Source: Pantoea sp. WMus005 (GTDB lineage Bacteria; Pseudomonadota; Gammaproteobacteria; Enterobacterales; Enterobacteriaceae). Taken from it: a stretch of 64,000 nucleotides of DNA. Shown in pieces: positions 18,889 to 29,088 of the stretch. Within the stretch, counting starts at the first letter, position 1; each line of letters begins with the position of its first letter. The translations under genes and the position numbers were made by a program. A model generated the notes under the pieces. That model was not told where the DNA came from. It saw only the letters and a list, made by a program, of their open reading frames with translations, and did no database searches. The stretch spans positions 1,860,001 through 1,924,000 of the forward strand of contig NZ_JACBXU010000001.1 in NCBI RefSeq assembly GCF_013415305.1. Reading direction: 5' to 3'.

Positions 18889-19365
18889 ATGCGCGTTTTT
18901 AGTCAGGATTTTAATGACGGCGACAGGATGCCTGAAAAGCATGTTTTCAACGGCATGGGTTATCAGGGCGAGAATATCTCTCCCCATCTTGCCTGGGAAG
19001 CGGCGCCGGAAGGCACCAAAAGTTTCGTGGTGACCTGCTACGATCCTGATGCGCCGACCGGTTCAGGCTGGTGGCACTGGGTGGTAGCGAATCTTCCGGC
19101 CAGCACCACGTCACTGCCGCAGGGTGCCGGTTCCGGCAAAGCCTCACTGCCAGCTGGCGCAATTCAGACCCGTACCGATTTCGGTCAGGCGGGCTACGGT
19201 GGCGCGGCTCCGCCGCAGGGCGAAACCCATCGCTACATTTTCACCGTGCATGCACTGGATGTGGAGACGATTGAGGTGGATGAAGGCGCCAGTGGCGCAA
19301 TGGTCGGCTTTAATGTGCATTTCCACGCACTGGCGAGCGCCTCGCTGACCGTGAATTATCAGTAA
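18889..19365 (+). CDS. ybhB: YbhB, PEBP/RKIP-like protein
   Basis: This 158-residue protein of the phosphatidylethanolamine-binding/Raf-kinase-inhibitor fold is very similar to E. coli YbhB: HVFNGMGYQGENISPHL, CYDPDAPTGSGWWHW, and GETHRYIFTVHALD. These form the anion-binding pocket. The ATG at 18889 has AGGAG five bases upstream; a GTG three bases earlier is the only close alternative. It is cytoplasmic with no signal peptide; the physiological role is unknown. It follows bioA and is closed by a strong terminator. Confidence 0.93.
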   Translation: MRVFSQDFNDGDRMPEKHVFNGMGYQGENISPHLAWEAAPEGTKSFVVTCYDPDAPTGSGWWHWVVANLPASTTSLPQGAGSGKASLPAGAIQTRTDFGQAGYGGAAPPQGETHRYIFTVHALDVETIEVDEGASGAMVGFNVHFHALASASLTVNYQ

Positions 19366-19373
19366 TTCAGTAC

Positions 19374-19402
19374 GCCTCTCCCGCCCGGGAGAGGCATTTT
19401 TT
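19374..19402 (+). terminator. Intrinsic terminator of ybhB
   Basis: A perfect GC-rich hairpin (arms GCCTCTCCCG and its complement, 19374-19395) is followed by ATTTTTT on the plus strand, nine bases after the ybhB stop codon. Confidence 0.9.
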
Positions 19403-19410
19403 GTAGTGCG

Positions 19411-20412
19411 TTACGCCTGAAGCGGGTGAATCACGACCCACATCGGGCCTTGCCCTACTGCATAACGTCCTGACGGCTGTAACAGCCCTTTCGGTTCGGT
19501 AATCGAATAGACTTCGATGTGATGCGATTTCTGTCCCGCCGCCACCAGATAGCGTCCGCTGTGATCGATATTAAACCCGCGCGGCTGCGTTTCGGTCGGC
19601 TGGAACCCTTCCAGAGTCAGCTCATCGCCCAGTTCGCTGACGCTGAACACCGCCAGAGTGCTGCTGGTGCGATCGCAGGCGTAAAGGAATCGGCCATCCG
19701 GCGTCAGGTGAATATCAGCTGCCCAGCGCGTACCGGTGAAGTCAGGTGGCATCATATCCAGCGTCTGCACGCTTTCTGCTTCGCCTTCGCCCGTATTTAA
19801 TGCCCAGACCTCAACCGTGCTGTCGAGCTCGTTCACACAGTAAGCAAACTGGCCGCCCGGATGGAACTGCATATGGCGTGGGCCTGCACCTTCTACTGTC
19901 GTGACCTGCGCCTGTTTACGCGGCGTCAGCTGACCGTCGGCACCCAGCGCGAACAGACAGATACGATCCTGCTTCAGTGCTGGCACATAGAGGGTCCTGT
20001 TGTCCGTATCGATATTGGCCGAATGGCAGCCATCCAGCCCCTTGATGACCTGCAGCGGGGCCTGCGGAATGCCATCATCGCCAATCGGGCTAACGCTCAC
20101 GCAGGCATCATTGTAGGAGCCGCAGAACAGAAACCGGCCCTCGCGATCGGTGGAAATGTGGGTCGGGCTGCCAGGCAACGGTGCCTGACCGGCTTCGGTC
20201 AGCGTGCCATCAGCGGCAATCTTAAAGGCCAGCACGCGAAAATTGGGACGCACGCCGACATAGAGAAAATCGCGTTTCGGACTCACCACCATCGGCTGAA
20301 CCTGGCCGGCGACATCCGTCACCTGAAGCAACGTCAGCGCACCCTCATCATTCATCTGCCAGACGTGAATCTGTTGGCTCTCGGGACTGGCGGTGTAGAC
20401 AACCTGTTTCAT
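19411..20412 (-). CDS. pgl: 6-phosphogluconolactonase (seven-bladed propeller type)
   Basis: This 333-residue beta-propeller lactonase hydrolyses 6-phosphogluconolactone in the oxidative pentose phosphate pathway. It begins [18 protein letters not shown]. Repeated blade motifs are visible, such as [42 protein letters not shown], and [16 protein letters not shown], and it ends [11 protein letters not shown]. Length is close to E. coli Pgl (331). AGGAG precedes the ATG. It is divergent from ybhA. Confidence 0.95.
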   Translation of the reverse strand: MKQVVYTASPESQQIHVWQMNDEGALTLLQVTDVAGQVQPMVVSPKRDFLYVGVRPNFRVLAFKIAADGTLTEAGQAPLPGSPTHISTDREGRFLFCGSYNDACVSVSPIGDDGIPQAPLQVIKGLDGCHSANIDTDNRTLYVPALKQDRICLFALGADGQLTPRKQAQVTTVEGAGPRHMQFHPGGQFAYCVNELDSTVEVWALNTGEGEAESVQTLDMMPPDFTGTRWAADIHLTPDGRFLYACDRTSSTLAVFSVSELGDELTLEGFQPTETQPRGFNIDHSGRYLVAAGQKSHHIEVYSITEPKGLLQPSGRYAVGQGPMWVVIHPLQA

Positions 20413-20567
20413 GCATTCTCCTTTTTTGCTGCCTTGTCATGATCTTTGAATCACTGTAGCGCGTTTTAGTGCCCTACGCTGGAATCATTTGTGCCCTGTT
20501 TTTTGTCTCCGGACCTTAGTCAGGTGTAGACTTCAGGCCCTGTAGACCCGGAAAAACGTGAGGATTA

Positions 20568-21386
20568 ATGAGCTACCGTGTAATTGCCCTCGACCTCGAC
20601 GGCACACTGCTGACCCCAGCCAAAACGATTCTGCCGCAGTCAATCGACGTGTTAAACCAGGCCCGCCAGGCGGGCGTTCATGTTGCTATCGTGACCGGAC
20701 GGCATCACTGCGCTATCCACCCTTTTTATCAGGCGTTACAACTGGATACCCCCGCAATCTGCTGTAATGGCACCTACCTGTATGATTACCCGGCGAAAAA
20801 GGTGCTGGCGTCTGATCCGCTGGATCCCCAACTGGCGTTACAGGTGATTGAAAGGCTGGAGCAGCAGCAGATTCATGGGTTGCTCTACGTGGATGATGCG
20901 ATGCTCTATCAGACGCCGACGGGTCACGTAATGCGCACCCTGAAGTGGGCCGAATCGCTGCCTGCTCATCAGCGTCCGGTGTTCCGCCAGGTGCCCGATT
21001 TAGCTCAGGCTGCGCGTGACGCCGGTTCGATCTGGAAGTTTGCCCTGTCGCACGATAATCACGAAGAGCTGCAGCAGTTTGCTACTCGTGCCGAAGCGGA
21101 GCTGGGTCTGGCCTGCGAATGGTCATGGCACGATCAGGTGGATATCGCCAAAGGTGGCAACAGCAAAGGCAAGCGGCTGGCGCAGTGGGTTGAATCACTG
21201 GGACTGAATATGTCCGATGTGATTGCTTTCGGGGATAACTACAACGATCTCAGCATGCTGGAAACGGCCGGACTGGGTGTGGCGATGGGCAATGCTGACG
21301 ACGCGATCAAAGCGCGGGCGAAAAGGGTAATCGGCACCAATCTTGAAACGGGTATTGCCGATACCCTCCGTCAGTACGTGTTGTAA
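20568..21386 (+). CDS. ybhA: YbhA, HAD-family pyridoxal phosphatase
   Basis: This 272-residue Cof-type HAD phosphatase has nucleophile motif LDLDGTLL at the N-terminus, IVTGRHH as motif II, the conserved Lys in SKGKRL, and FGDNYNDLSML as the acidic motif IV. Similarity to E. coli YbhA, which dephosphorylates pyridoxal 5'-phosphate and some sugar phosphates, runs the full length. It is cytoplasmic, monocistronic, and abuts the 3' end of modC head-on. Confidence 0.93.
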   Translation: MSYRVIALDLDGTLLTPAKTILPQSIDVLNQARQAGVHVAIVTGRHHCAIHPFYQALQLDTPAICCNGTYLYDYPAKKVLASDPLDPQLALQVIERLEQQQIHGLLYVDDAMLYQTPTGHVMRTLKWAESLPAHQRPVFRQVPDLAQAARDAGSIWKFALSHDNHEELQQFATRAEAELGLACEWSWHDQVDIAKGGNSKGKRLAQWVESLGLNMSDVIAFGDNYNDLSMLETAGLGVAMGNADDAIKARAKRVIGTNLETGIADTLRQYVL

Positions 21387-22445
21387 TCAGGGCGTTACTG
21401 AGACGCTTTTGATCTGGGCATAGAGCCACTGATCTGGCCGGATGCCCAGCTCATCACGCGCCCATGGCGTGATGCGCGCCCAGAGCTCGCTGATACCGAT
21501 GCGCAGCTTCACCTCCACCTGATCGCCGACCTCCAGCAGTTCTACCACCTGCGCCGGTAAAATGTTGCGGATAGAGCTGTGCTGCGGGGGTTGCAGCGCC
21601 AGCGAGACATCAGAAGAGGCGATGCGAATACGCAGCGCAGTTTTAATAGGCTGATTCACCCGGCTGACCCAGATGTGCTGGTCGCCCAGCGAGAGCGCGG
21701 TCATCGGATAATCGGGATGCTGCTCCAGCACCAGTACCCGCAGCACACTGGTCAGTTCGCTCACCGGCAGCCAGGGACGCATCGCGTTGCTGCTCCAGAC
21801 CCGCTCCAGCGGACCAAAGGCCTTGACCTTGCCCTCATCCAGCACCAGCACGTTATCCGCCAGATGCAGGATCTCATCGAGACTGTGCGAAACGTAGAGC
21901 ATCGGAATGTCGACCTGCTTCGTCAGCTTTTGCAGATAGGGCATCAGTTCACGTTTGCGTGGCAGATCCAGCGACGCCAGCGGCTCGTCCAGCAGAAGCA
22001 TATCCGGTGCGGTCAGCAGCGCACGGCCAATCGCGACCCGCTGCTTTTCTCCACCCGACAGCGATAGCGGAAAGCGCGGCAGCAGCGCCTCCAGACCCAG
22101 CAGCGACACCAGGCTGTCGAACTGCGCTTTCATCGACGGAGCCATGCCATATTGAAGATTGCCACGGACCCGATAGTGCGGGAACAGTCGCGCATCCTGA
22201 AACACATAACCGATGCGCCGTTTTTCGGGCGGCAGCGCAATCTTCTGCTCCGCATCAAACAGCAGACGATCGTTAAGCTGGATCCGTCCCCGCTGCGGCT
22301 GGGTCAGCCCGCTGATCGCGTTAATCAGGGAAGTCTTACCGGCGCCGGAAACACCAAAAATGGCGGTGATCCCTTTGGCCGGGATCTGCAGGTCGATCGC
22401 AAGCTGGTGATCCCCCTGCTGCTGCATAAAGTTGAGTGATAGCAT
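21387..22445 (-). CDS. modC: Molybdate ABC transporter ATP-binding protein
   Basis: This 352-residue ATPase of the high-affinity molybdate importer has Walker [12 protein letters not shown], signature [16 protein letters not shown], and Walker [14 protein letters not shown]. The C-terminal third carries the molybdate-binding (Mop/TOBE-like) domain around [24 protein letters not shown], which feeds back on transport. It is the last gene of modABC and overlaps the modB stop by one base. Confidence 0.96.
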   Translation of the reverse strand: MLSLNFMQQQGDHQLAIDLQIPAKGITAIFGVSGAGKTSLINAISGLTQPQRGRIQLNDRLLFDAEQKIALPPEKRRIGYVFQDARLFPHYRVRGNLQYGMAPSMKAQFDSLVSLLGLEALLPRFPLSLSGGEKQRVAIGRALLTAPDMLLLDEPLASLDLPRKRELMPYLQKLTKQVDIPMLYVSHSLDEILHLADNVLVLDEGKVKAFGPLERVWSSNAMRPWLPVSELTSVLRVLVLEQHPDYPMTALSLGDQHIWVSRVNQPIKTALRIRIASSDVSLALQPPQHSSIRNILPAQVVELLEVGDQVEVKLRIGISELWARITPWARDELGIRPDQWLYAQIKSVSVTP

Positions 22446-23134
22446 CAGCTTCCCATCCGCTTACGGCCTGCGCGAGCCAGCCATTCCGACGCCAGCAGTG
22501 ACGCCAGCGCCAGCACGATAGCGATAACGCAAAGGCGCGCCGCCGCGCCTTCCGCGCCGGGGGTTTCGATCAGGGTAAACATCGCCAGCGGAAGCGTACG
22601 CGTCTCGCCGGGAATATTAGAAACGAAGGTGATGGTGGCACCGAATTCGCCCAACGAACGGGCAAACGCCAAAACCGTGCCGACGATCACGCCCGGCAGC
22701 GTCAGCGGCAGCGTGATGGTGAAAAAGACCCGCCAGCGTCCGGCACCCAGCGTGCGCGCTGCCTGCTCCAGCCGGCTATCCACCGCCTCCAGCGCCAGCC
22801 GGATGGCGCGCACCATCAACGGAAAGGCGATCACGGCAGACGCCAGTGCCGCGCCGCGCCAGCTGAAAGCAAAGCTAAAACCAAACCAGTCAAAAAGCTT
22901 TTCGCCAATGATGCCGCGCCGGCCCAGGCTAATCAGCAGCAGATAACCCACCACCACCGGCGGCAGCACCAGCGGCAGGTGAATCAGGCTGTCGAGCAGC
23001 GCTTTGCCGGGAAAACGGCAGCGCACCAGAATCCAGGCCATCAGGATGCCAAATGGCAGACTGCCCAGCACGGCTATGCCAGAGACTTTAAGGCTAAGCA
23101 GTACCGCCTGCCATTCAGGATCGCTGAGTATCAT
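22445..23134 (-). CDS. modB: Molybdate ABC transporter permease
   Basis: This 229-residue inner membrane permease has five or six hydrophobic segments and the EAA-loop [23 protein letters not shown] that docks on ModC, followed by [19 protein letters not shown]. It forms the translocation path as a homodimer. It overlaps modA by four bases and modC by one. Confidence 0.96.
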   Translation of the reverse strand: MILSDPEWQAVLLSLKVSGIAVLGSLPFGILMAWILVRCRFPGKALLDSLIHLPLVLPPVVVGYLLLISLGRRGIIGEKLFDWFGFSFAFSWRGAALASAVIAFPLMVRAIRLALEAVDSRLEQAARTLGAGRWRVFFTITLPLTLPGVIVGTVLAFARSLGEFGATITFVSNIPGETRTLPLAMFTLIETPGAEGAAARLCVIAIVLALASLLASEWLARAGRKRMGS

Positions 23135-23904
23135 TTCGTCGGTGTGAATCCGTAGTTTTTGAAGATAGCCGCGGCCTGCGGTCCTTTCAGATAATCATAA
23201 AACGCTTTAACAGCAGCATTGTCGTGATCGTTCACGATCGCCATGGGATATTCCACCGGTTTATGGCTGTTTGCCGGAAAACGGCCCACTACCTGTACTT
23301 TGTCACTGGCGACGGCGTCCGACCCATAGACAATGCCATAAGGCGTTTCGTTACGCTCGACCAGCGCCAGCGCCGCCCGTACATTATTGGCTGGCGCCAG
23401 CGACGGTTCAACACCTTCCCAGGCACCCAGCTTTTGCAGCGCCTCTTTGGCGTAGATACCGGCCGGAACATGGTCCGGATCGCCGACCGCCAGACGTTCA
23501 CCGTGCAGCAGGGTTTTCCAGTCGGTCTGCGCGTCCAGCGTCACCGCTTTGGCTGCAGCACTGCGTGGCGCAATCAATACCAGGTCGTTGCCCAGCAGAG
23601 TGTAGCGAGTGCGTGTGATCACGCTTTTTTTCGCCACAGCATCATCCATCCATTGCTGATCGGCAGAGATAAACAGGTCGGCAGGGGCACCCTGCTCAAG
23701 CTGGCGCGCCAGCGTTGACGAGGAGGCGAATGAAGAGACCACCGTCACCCCCTTCTCTTTTTTATAGTGGCTGGCAATCTCCTGCATCGCGTTGGTCAGT
23801 GAAGCCGCGGCAAACACAGTTATATTGTCGGCGGCCACAGCCTGCCCGGCCAGCGAAACGGTGATCAGCCCCGCTACGCCCCAGCGAGTGTAATTCAATG
23901 ACAT
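23131..23904 (-). CDS. modA: Molybdate-binding periplasmic protein
   Basis: This 257-residue solute-binding protein begins with a Sec signal peptide (hydrophobic VAGLITVSLAGQAVAA), with cleavage probably after AVA. The mature start DNITVFAAASLTNAMQEIA includes the Ser that contacts molybdate; FASSSTLARQLEQGAPADLFISAD and ETPYGIVYGSDAVAS are typical. It delivers molybdate to ModBC. It is the first gene of modABC, behind a ModE operator. Confidence 0.96.
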   Translation of the reverse strand: MSLNYTRWGVAGLITVSLAGQAVAADNITVFAAASLTNAMQEIASHYKKEKGVTVVSSFASSSTLARQLEQGAPADLFISADQQWMDDAVAKKSVITRTRYTLLGNDLVLIAPRSAAAKAVTLDAQTDWKTLLHGERLAVGDPDHVPAGIYAKEALQKLGAWEGVEPSLAPANNVRAALALVERNETPYGIVYGSDAVASDKVQVVGRFPANSHKPVEYPMAIVNDHDNAAVKAFYDYLKGPQAAAIFKNYGFTPTK

Positions 23905-23921
23905 GATGTTCTCCGGCTATG

Positions 23922-23945
23922 CGTTGTGTAGCGAATAATATAACG
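23922..23945 (-). promoter_or_regulatory. ModE operator of modABC
   Basis: Read on the minus strand, the 24-bp element starts CGTTATATTATTCGC and ends TACACAACG. It is close to the E. coli modA operator (CGTTATAT-N7-TACATAACG), where molybdate-ModE represses transport genes. It lies 18 bp upstream of the modA start. Confidence 0.88.
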
Positions 23946-24009
23946 CAATGTCAGTGAGGTTCAGTAAATTATCGGCAGGAGGGACAAAAGGTTAAATTCG
24001 GGGAGGGTA

Positions 24010-24042
24010 AAACGACCACGCCCGCACGGATGGCAGGCGTGG
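24010..24042 (-). terminator. Probable terminator of acrZ
   Basis: A hairpin with arms CCACGCC (24016-24022) and GGCGTGG (24036-24042) lies just after the acrZ stop on the minus strand and is followed by CGTTTTACC. The T-run is short, so strength is uncertain. Confidence 0.5.
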
Positions 24043-24048
24043 CAGCTA

Positions 24049-24204
24049 TTAATTGTGCGAACGAGCTGAGGATTTTTCGCGATGACCAATTTTAGAAATG
24101 ACGTTAAACACTTCACCCAGGCCATAAATCATACCCAGCATCAGCGCCATCACGACAGGCACCATCAGGACGGCGAAGGCGAGGCTTTTCAGTAATTCCA
24201 GCAT
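24049..24204 (-). CDS. acrZ: AcrZ, small accessory protein of AcrAB-TolC efflux pump
   Basis: This 51-residue single-helix inner membrane protein begins [20 protein letters not shown] and continues [17 protein letters not shown], closely matching E. coli AcrZ (49 aa). A longer frame starting at 24291 adds 29 basic residues with no family match and is rejected. AcrZ binds AcrB and widens its drug range. The gene sits between modA and modE as in E. coli, where ModE influences its expression. Confidence 0.93.
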   Translation of the reverse strand: MLELLKSLAFAVLMVPVVMALMLGMIYGLGEVFNVISKIGHREKSSARSHN

Positions 24205-24340
24205 GGAGAGTCTCACTCTGCTAACAAAAAAGTGATTGTAACGGGTCAGGAAAATTTTGCGCAGCCCTTTTCGTGCTTTTACTTTGGTCACATAACGCCG
24301 CTATCATCGGCCTTCGCCTTAACCCTTTGCCGGAGCTGTC

Positions 24341-25117
24341 ATGGAAGCCGAACTGTCCCTTCACATCCGTTTACAACAGAAACTGTTTGCCGATCCCCGC
24401 CGTATTGAACTGCTGAAACGCGTGCAGCAGACCGGGTCGATCAGTCAGGGGGCGAAACTGGCCGGCATCAGCTACAAAAGTGCCTGGGATGCGATTAATG
24501 AGATGAACCAGATGGCGGATGAAACGCTGGTGGCACGGGCCACGGGCGGTAAAGGCGGCGGTGGCGCAACGCTGACCCGGTACGGTGAGCGTCTGATACA
24601 GCTGTTTCAGCTGATGGAGCAGATCCAGCAAAAAGCCTTTGATGCCCTGCAGCAGGATACGCTGCCGCTCGACAGTCTGCTGGCGGCCATCGCCCGCTTC
24701 TCTCTGCAGACCAGCGCCCGCAATCAACTGTTTGGCACCGTGGTCAGTAACGATGCGCAGCAGGTGGTGCAGCATCTGATGATACAGCTGGCTGATGGCG
24801 TCACGCAGCTCAATGTGGCGCTAACGCAGCGCAGCGCCGATCGTCTGCAGCTGGCGGCGGGTAAAGAGGTACTGGTGCTGATCAAAGCGCCGTGGATCCG
24901 CATCAGTCGTGACGCCGCTGAGGAAGACAACCAGCTGGCGGTCACGGTCAGTGCCATCGAACCCGGCGAGCAGATGAGCGAAGTGCTGATGCAGCTCGCC
25001 AGTGGCGAAACGCTGTGCGCCACTCTGAGCAACGATCAGCTGCAGCAGCTGAAGCCGGGCGACGACGTCATCGCCAGTTTTAAGGCGGAAAATGCCATCG
25101 TCGCTACCCTGCTCTAG
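24341..25117 (+). CDS. modE: Molybdate-responsive transcriptional regulator ModE
   Basis: This 258-residue dimeric regulator has an N-terminal winged helix (RIELLKRVQQTGSISQGAKLAGISYKSAWDAINEMN) that binds DNA. Two C-terminal Mop domains, starting near SARNQLFGTVV and LAVTVSAIEPGEQMSEV, bind molybdate. It represses modABC and activates moa when molybdate is present; matching boxes occur before both operons in this window. It is divergent from acrZ and upstream of modF. Confidence 0.95.
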   Translation: MEAELSLHIRLQQKLFADPRRIELLKRVQQTGSISQGAKLAGISYKSAWDAINEMNQMADETLVARATGGKGGGGATLTRYGERLIQLFQLMEQIQQKAFDALQQDTLPLDSLLAAIARFSLQTSARNQLFGTVVSNDAQQVVQHLMIQLADGVTQLNVALTQRSADRLQLAAGKEVLVLIKAPWIRISRDAAEEDNQLAVTVSAIEPGEQMSEVLMQLASGETLCATLSNDQLQQLKPGDDVIASFKAENAIVATLL

Positions 25118-25186
25118 CGGTTGATTTGACTTCATTACGGGCAATGGTTACAACTCAGTGACACGATGCACAAAATGGAACAGATC

Positions 25187-26659
25187 ATGGCTTCATTGCA
25201 GATTTTGCAAGGCATGTTTCGTCTTAGCGATACCCGGATACTGAACCTGAATCAGGTGGAACTGCAGCGCGGCGCAAGCTGGGCTTTTGTTGGTGCCAAC
25301 GGCAGTGGTAAATCCTCACTGGCGCGCGCGCTCTCCGGTGAACTTCCGCCGCTGGCGGGTTCCGTCAGCAGCGATTTCAGACGGCCGGTCCGGCTGTCGC
25401 TGGAGCAGTTACAGACATTGGTGGCGCAGGAATGGCAGCGCAACAACACCGATATGCTCAGCGAAGGCGAAGAAGATACCGGGCTGACGGTGGCAGAGGT
25501 GATTCAGGCGGAGGTGGAGCAGCCCGATCGCTGCAAACAGCTTGCCCGGCAGTTTGGCATCGAACCGCTGTTGTCTCGCCGCTTCAAATATCTTTCCACC
25601 GGCGAAACCCGCAAAACCCTGCTCTGTCAGGCGCTGATGAACGAGCCCGATCTGCTGATTCTGGATGAGCCGTTTGACGGACTGGATGTGGCGTCACGCG
25701 CCAGCCTGACCGACACGCTGCGCAGCCTGCAGCATCCAGCGTTTACTCTGGTGCTGGTGCTCAATCGCTTTGACGACATTCCCGATTTCATTCAGCAGGT
25801 TGGCGTGCTGGCAGAGTGCACACTCACCCACAGCGGGCTACGCCAGGCTATTTTAACAGAAGCGCTGGTAGCGCAGCTGGCACACAGTGAACAGCTGACA
25901 GGGATGGCGTTACCGGAGGCAGATGCGCCAGATCAGTTGCCCTCACTGGCGGATGATGCCCCGCGCGTTATTCTGCGCAACGGCAGCGTCTCGTACAACG
26001 ACCAGCCGGTGATTCAGGGACTGAACTGGCAGGTCAACGCCGGTGAGCACTGGCAGATTATCGGACCAAACGGCGCCGGGAAATCGACCCTGTTAAGCCT
26101 CGTGACCGGCGATCATCCGCAGGGCTATAGCAATGATTTAACCCTGTTTGGCCGCCGTCGCGGCAGTGGCGAAACCATCTGGGATATTAAACAGCATATT
26201 GGCTATGTCAGCAGCAGCCTGCATCTCGATTACCGCGTCAGCACCAATGTGCGGACGGTGATTCTGTCGGGCTTCTTTGACTCCATCGGGCTGTATCAGG
26301 CGGCGTCTGATCGGCAGAAAGGGCTGGCGCAGCAGTGGCTGACGCTGCTGGGGATGGATAACCGGCTGGGCGATGCGCCTTTTCACTCGCTCTCATGGGG
26401 ACAACAGCGGCTGGTGCTGATTGCCCGCGCGCTGGTTAAGCATCCGACGCTGCTGATTCTGGATGAGCCCCTGCAGGGACTGGACCCGATTAACCGCCAG
26501 CTGGTGCGGCGCTTTGTGGATGTGCTGATTGGCGAGGGACGGACTCAGTTGCTCTTTGTTTCACATCATGCTGAAGATGCGCCCGCCTGTATTACCCATC
26601 GCCTGAGTTTTGTTGCCGATAATGGCGGCTACGTTTTTCAGCAGGAAACGCTGCGCTAA
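25187..26659 (+). CDS. modF: ModF, tandem ABC ATPase (PhrA-like)
   Basis: This 490-residue cytoplasmic protein has two ABC domains. The first has Walker A GANGSGKSS and Walker B LLILDEPFDGLD. The second has Walker A GPNGAGKST, the near-invariant GDHPQGYSNDLTLFGRRRGSGE, and LLILDEPLQGLD. The start at 25187 (MASLQILQG) matches E. coli; two earlier in-frame ATGs would add seven residues. The protein lacks membrane segments and its role is unclear: linked to molybdenum by location and to photorepair by an old name. Probably cotranscribed with modE (69 bp gap). Confidence 0.93.
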   Translation: MASLQILQGMFRLSDTRILNLNQVELQRGASWAFVGANGSGKSSLARALSGELPPLAGSVSSDFRRPVRLSLEQLQTLVAQEWQRNNTDMLSEGEEDTGLTVAEVIQAEVEQPDRCKQLARQFGIEPLLSRRFKYLSTGETRKTLLCQALMNEPDLLILDEPFDGLDVASRASLTDTLRSLQHPAFTLVLVLNRFDDIPDFIQQVGVLAECTLTHSGLRQAILTEALVAQLAHSEQLTGMALPEADAPDQLPSLADDAPRVILRNGSVSYNDQPVIQGLNWQVNAGEHWQIIGPNGAGKSTLLSLVTGDHPQGYSNDLTLFGRRRGSGETIWDIKQHIGYVSSSLHLDYRVSTNVRTVILSGFFDSIGLYQAASDRQKGLAQQWLTLLGMDNRLGDAPFHSLSWGQQRLVLIARALVKHPTLLILDEPLQGLDPINRQLVRRFVDVLIGEGRTQLLFVSHHAEDAPACITHRLSFVADNGGYVFQQETLR

Positions 26660-26680
26660 AGCCTTTACGTCACGTCCTTC

Positions 26681-26704
26681 AACGCCGCTAGCGCGGCGTT
26701 TTAA
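26681..26704 (+). terminator. Terminator of modEF
   Basis: The hairpin arms AACGCCGC (26681-26688) and GCGGCGTT (26693-26700) are followed by TT, giving a four-T run. It lies 21 bp after the modF stop codon. Confidence 0.65.
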
Positions 26705-26713
26705 AGCACTTTG

Positions 26714-26729
26714 GTGTAAGCGCTACCAT
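26714..26729 (+). promoter_or_regulatory. GalR/GalS-type operator (upstream)
   Basis: GTGTAAGCGCTACCAT fits the gal operator consensus GTGKAANCGNTTNCAC with two mismatches. It is the distal of two sites before galT, with centres 78 bp apart. A pair of this kind could support repression looping, as with the E. coli external and internal operators. Confidence 0.65.
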
Positions 26730-26791
26730 TCCTCACCGCCTTTGACTCCGCATTACCGCACACAATGCCATGAAATAAGAATATTCAGCTT

Positions 26792-26807
26792 GTGTAAACG
26801 ATACCAT
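26792..26807 (+). promoter_or_regulatory. GalR/GalS-type operator (proximal)
   Basis: GTGTAAACGATACCAT is nearly the E. coli external gal operator (GTGTAAACGATTCCAC). It lies 90 bp before the galT start, so repression by GalR/GalS with galactose as inducer is expected. Confidence 0.8.
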
Positions 26808-26896
26808 TTATCCAGACTTGATCACGCTTTCGGGCGCGCTGTTGTGCTACTTTTTACCGATGCCTCTTTGGCTTTTGACGCTTACCAGGATCTCAC

Positions 26897-27943
26897 ATGG
26901 AAAAATTCAACCCGGTCGATCACCCGCATCGCCGTTACAATCCACTGATTGATCAATGGATTTTAGTTTCACCTCATCGGGCCAAACGTCCGTGGCAAGG
27001 CGCGCAGGAAACTCCGGCGGTGAATACTTTACCGGCGCATGATCCGGACTGTTTCCTGTGTGCCGGAAACACCCGTATCACCGGCGACAAAAACCCGGAT
27101 TATGCTGGCACGTATGTTTTTACCAATGACTTTGCCGCACTGATGACTGACACACCTGACGCGCCCGAGAGCGACGATATCCTGATGCGCTGTGAAAGCG
27201 CACGCGGCACCAGTCGGGTCATCTGCTTCTCGCCCGATCACAGCAAAACCCTGCCGGAGATGTCACTGAGCGCGCTGGAGGAAGTGGTACGCACCTGGCA
27301 GACGCAGACCGCCGATCTGGGTCAGCACTATCCGTGGGTGCAGGTATTTGAGAACAAAGGTGCGGCGATGGGCTGCTCCAACCCACATCCGCACGGTCAG
27401 ATCTGGGCCAACAGCTTCCTGCCGAATGAAGCGCAGCGCGAAGATGACCATCAGCGCGACTATTTCGCTAAACATGGCTCGCCGATGCTGGTCGATTATC
27501 TGGCCCGCGAGCTTCAGGATGGCAGCCGTACCGTGGTGGAAACCGAACACTGGCTGGCCGTAGTGCCGTGGTGGGCCGCCTGGCCGTTTGAAACCCTGCT
27601 GCTGCCGAAAACACACGTTAAACAGCTGACGGACCTCAATGAGGCGCAGCGTACCGATCTGGCAAAAGCGATTAAGCTGCTGACCAGCCGCTATGACAAC
27701 CTGTTCCAGTGCTCCTTCCCCTACTCGATGGGCTGGCACGGCGCGCCGTTTAACGGCGAAGCCAACGACCACTGGCAACTGCATGCTCACTTCTATCCAC
27801 CGCTGCTGCGTTCAGCAACGGTGCGTAAATTTATGGTTGGCTATGAAATGCTGGCCGAAACCCAACGCGATTTAACGGCGGAACAGGCGGCGGAACGTCT
27901 GCGTTCTGTCAGCGACGTCCACTTCCGTGAGGCACAACAATGA
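26897..27943 (+). CDS. galT: Galactose-1-phosphate uridylyltransferase
   Basis: This 348-residue Leloir-pathway enzyme exchanges UMP between UDP-glucose and galactose-1-phosphate. The catalytic NPHPHGQIW motif carries the nucleophilic His. Zinc-site cysteines appear in CFLCAGN near the N-terminus, and [12 protein letters not shown] is typical of family 1. Length equals that of E. coli GalT. Here galT is the first gene of the operon because galE is absent. It overlaps galK by four bases (ATGA). Confidence 0.97.
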   Translation: MEKFNPVDHPHRRYNPLIDQWILVSPHRAKRPWQGAQETPAVNTLPAHDPDCFLCAGNTRITGDKNPDYAGTYVFTNDFAALMTDTPDAPESDDILMRCESARGTSRVICFSPDHSKTLPEMSLSALEEVVRTWQTQTADLGQHYPWVQVFENKGAAMGCSNPHPHGQIWANSFLPNEAQREDDHQRDYFAKHGSPMLVDYLARELQDGSRTVVETEHWLAVVPWWAAWPFETLLLPKTHVKQLTDLNEAQRTDLAKAIKLLTSRYDNLFQCSFPYSMGWHGAPFNGEANDHWQLHAHFYPPLLRSATVRKFMVGYEMLAETQRDLTAEQAAERLRSVSDVHFREAQQ

Positions 27944-29088
27944 GCTTAAAAACCATCACGCAGCAGCTTTTCTCTGACACTTTCGGTTACGCTGCTACGC
28001 ATACCATTCAGGCCCCAGGCCGCGTTAACCTGATTGGCGAGCACACAGACTATAACGACGGTTTCGTGTTGCCGTGCGCCATCGATTATCAGACGGTCAT
28101 CGCCTGTGCCCGTCGGGACGATCGCCAGATCCGCGTGGTTGCTGCCGATTATGAGAATGCGCAGGACACCTTCTCACTGGATGAGGAGATCGTCAGCGTG
28201 AAGGAACCGATGTGGGCCAACTATGTGCGCGGCGTGGTAAAACATCTGCAGAAACGTCATGCCGATTTCGGCGGCATCGACATGGTGATCAGCGGCAACG
28301 TGCCACAGGGCGCGGGCCTCAGTTCATCTGCCTCGCTGGAAGTCGCGGTTGGCACGGTGGTGCAGCAACTCTATAACCTGCCGCTGGATGGCGCAGCTAT
28401 CGCCGTTAATGGCCAGGAAGCGGAGAACCAGTTTGTGGGCTGTAACTGCGGCATCATGGACCAGTTGATCTCCGCTCTGGGCCAGAAAGATCACGCCATG
28501 CTGCTCGACTGCCGTACACTGGGCACCCGTCCGGTGTCGATGCCGGAAGATATCGCCGTGGTGATCATCAACTCCAACTTCCGTCGTACGCTGGTCGGCA
28601 GCGAATACAACACCCGCCGTGAGCAGTGTGAAGCGGGCGCACGTTTCTTCAATAAGAAGGCACTGCGTGACGTTGAGCTGAATGAGTTTGAAGCGGCGCA
28701 GGCGCAGCTCGACCCACAGGCGGCCAAACGCGTGCGTCACGTGCTGACCGAGAATGCCCGCACTCTGGAAGCCGCCGATGCGCTGACTCAGGGCGACCTG
28801 ACCCGTATGGGCCAGCTGATGGCCGAATCTCACGCCTCTATGCGTGACGATTTCGAAATCACCGTGCCGCCGATCGACACCCTGGTTGAGATCGTGAAAG
28901 CGCAGATTGGTGAGCGCGGCGGCGTCCGTATGACCGGCGGCGGCTTTGGTGGCTGCATCGTGGCACTGATGCCACTGGACCTCGTCGATCAGGTTAAAGC
29001 TGCCGTCGCGGAGCAGTATGAAGCCGCGACCGGTATTAAAGAGACCTTCTACGTCTGTAAAGCTTCTGAAGGAGCTGGCCAATGCTGA
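27940..29088 (+). CDS. galK: Galactokinase
   Basis: This 382-residue GHMP kinase phosphorylates galactose at C1. It shows the galactokinase signature [22 protein letters not shown], the ATP-binding [18 protein letters not shown], and the C-terminal [17 protein letters not shown]. Length matches E. coli GalK. It overlaps galT by four bases and galM by seven, consistent with a galTKM operon. Confidence 0.97.
   Translation: MSLKTITQQLFSDTFGYAATHTIQAPGRVNLIGEHTDYNDGFVLPCAIDYQTVIACARRDDRQIRVVAADYENAQDTFSLDEEIVSVKEPMWANYVRGVVKHLQKRHADFGGIDMVISGNVPQGAGLSSSASLEVAVGTVVQQLYNLPLDGAAIAVNGQEAENQFVGCNCGIMDQLISALGQKDHAMLLDCRTLGTRPVSMPEDIAVVIINSNFRRTLVGSEYNTRREQCEAGARFFNKKALRDVELNEFEAAQAQLDPQAAKRVRHVLTENARTLEAADALTQGDLTRMGQLMAESHASMRDDFEITVPPIDTLVEIVKAQIGERGGVRMTGGGFGGCIVALMPLDLVDQVKAAVAEQYEAATGIKETFYVCKASEGAGQC

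Noticed and set aside
18814..20567. Lambda-type attachment site or prophage remnant in the gal-bio interval
   Set aside because: E. coli attB lies in this interval, but no integrase, core-like repeat or phage gene is visible here.
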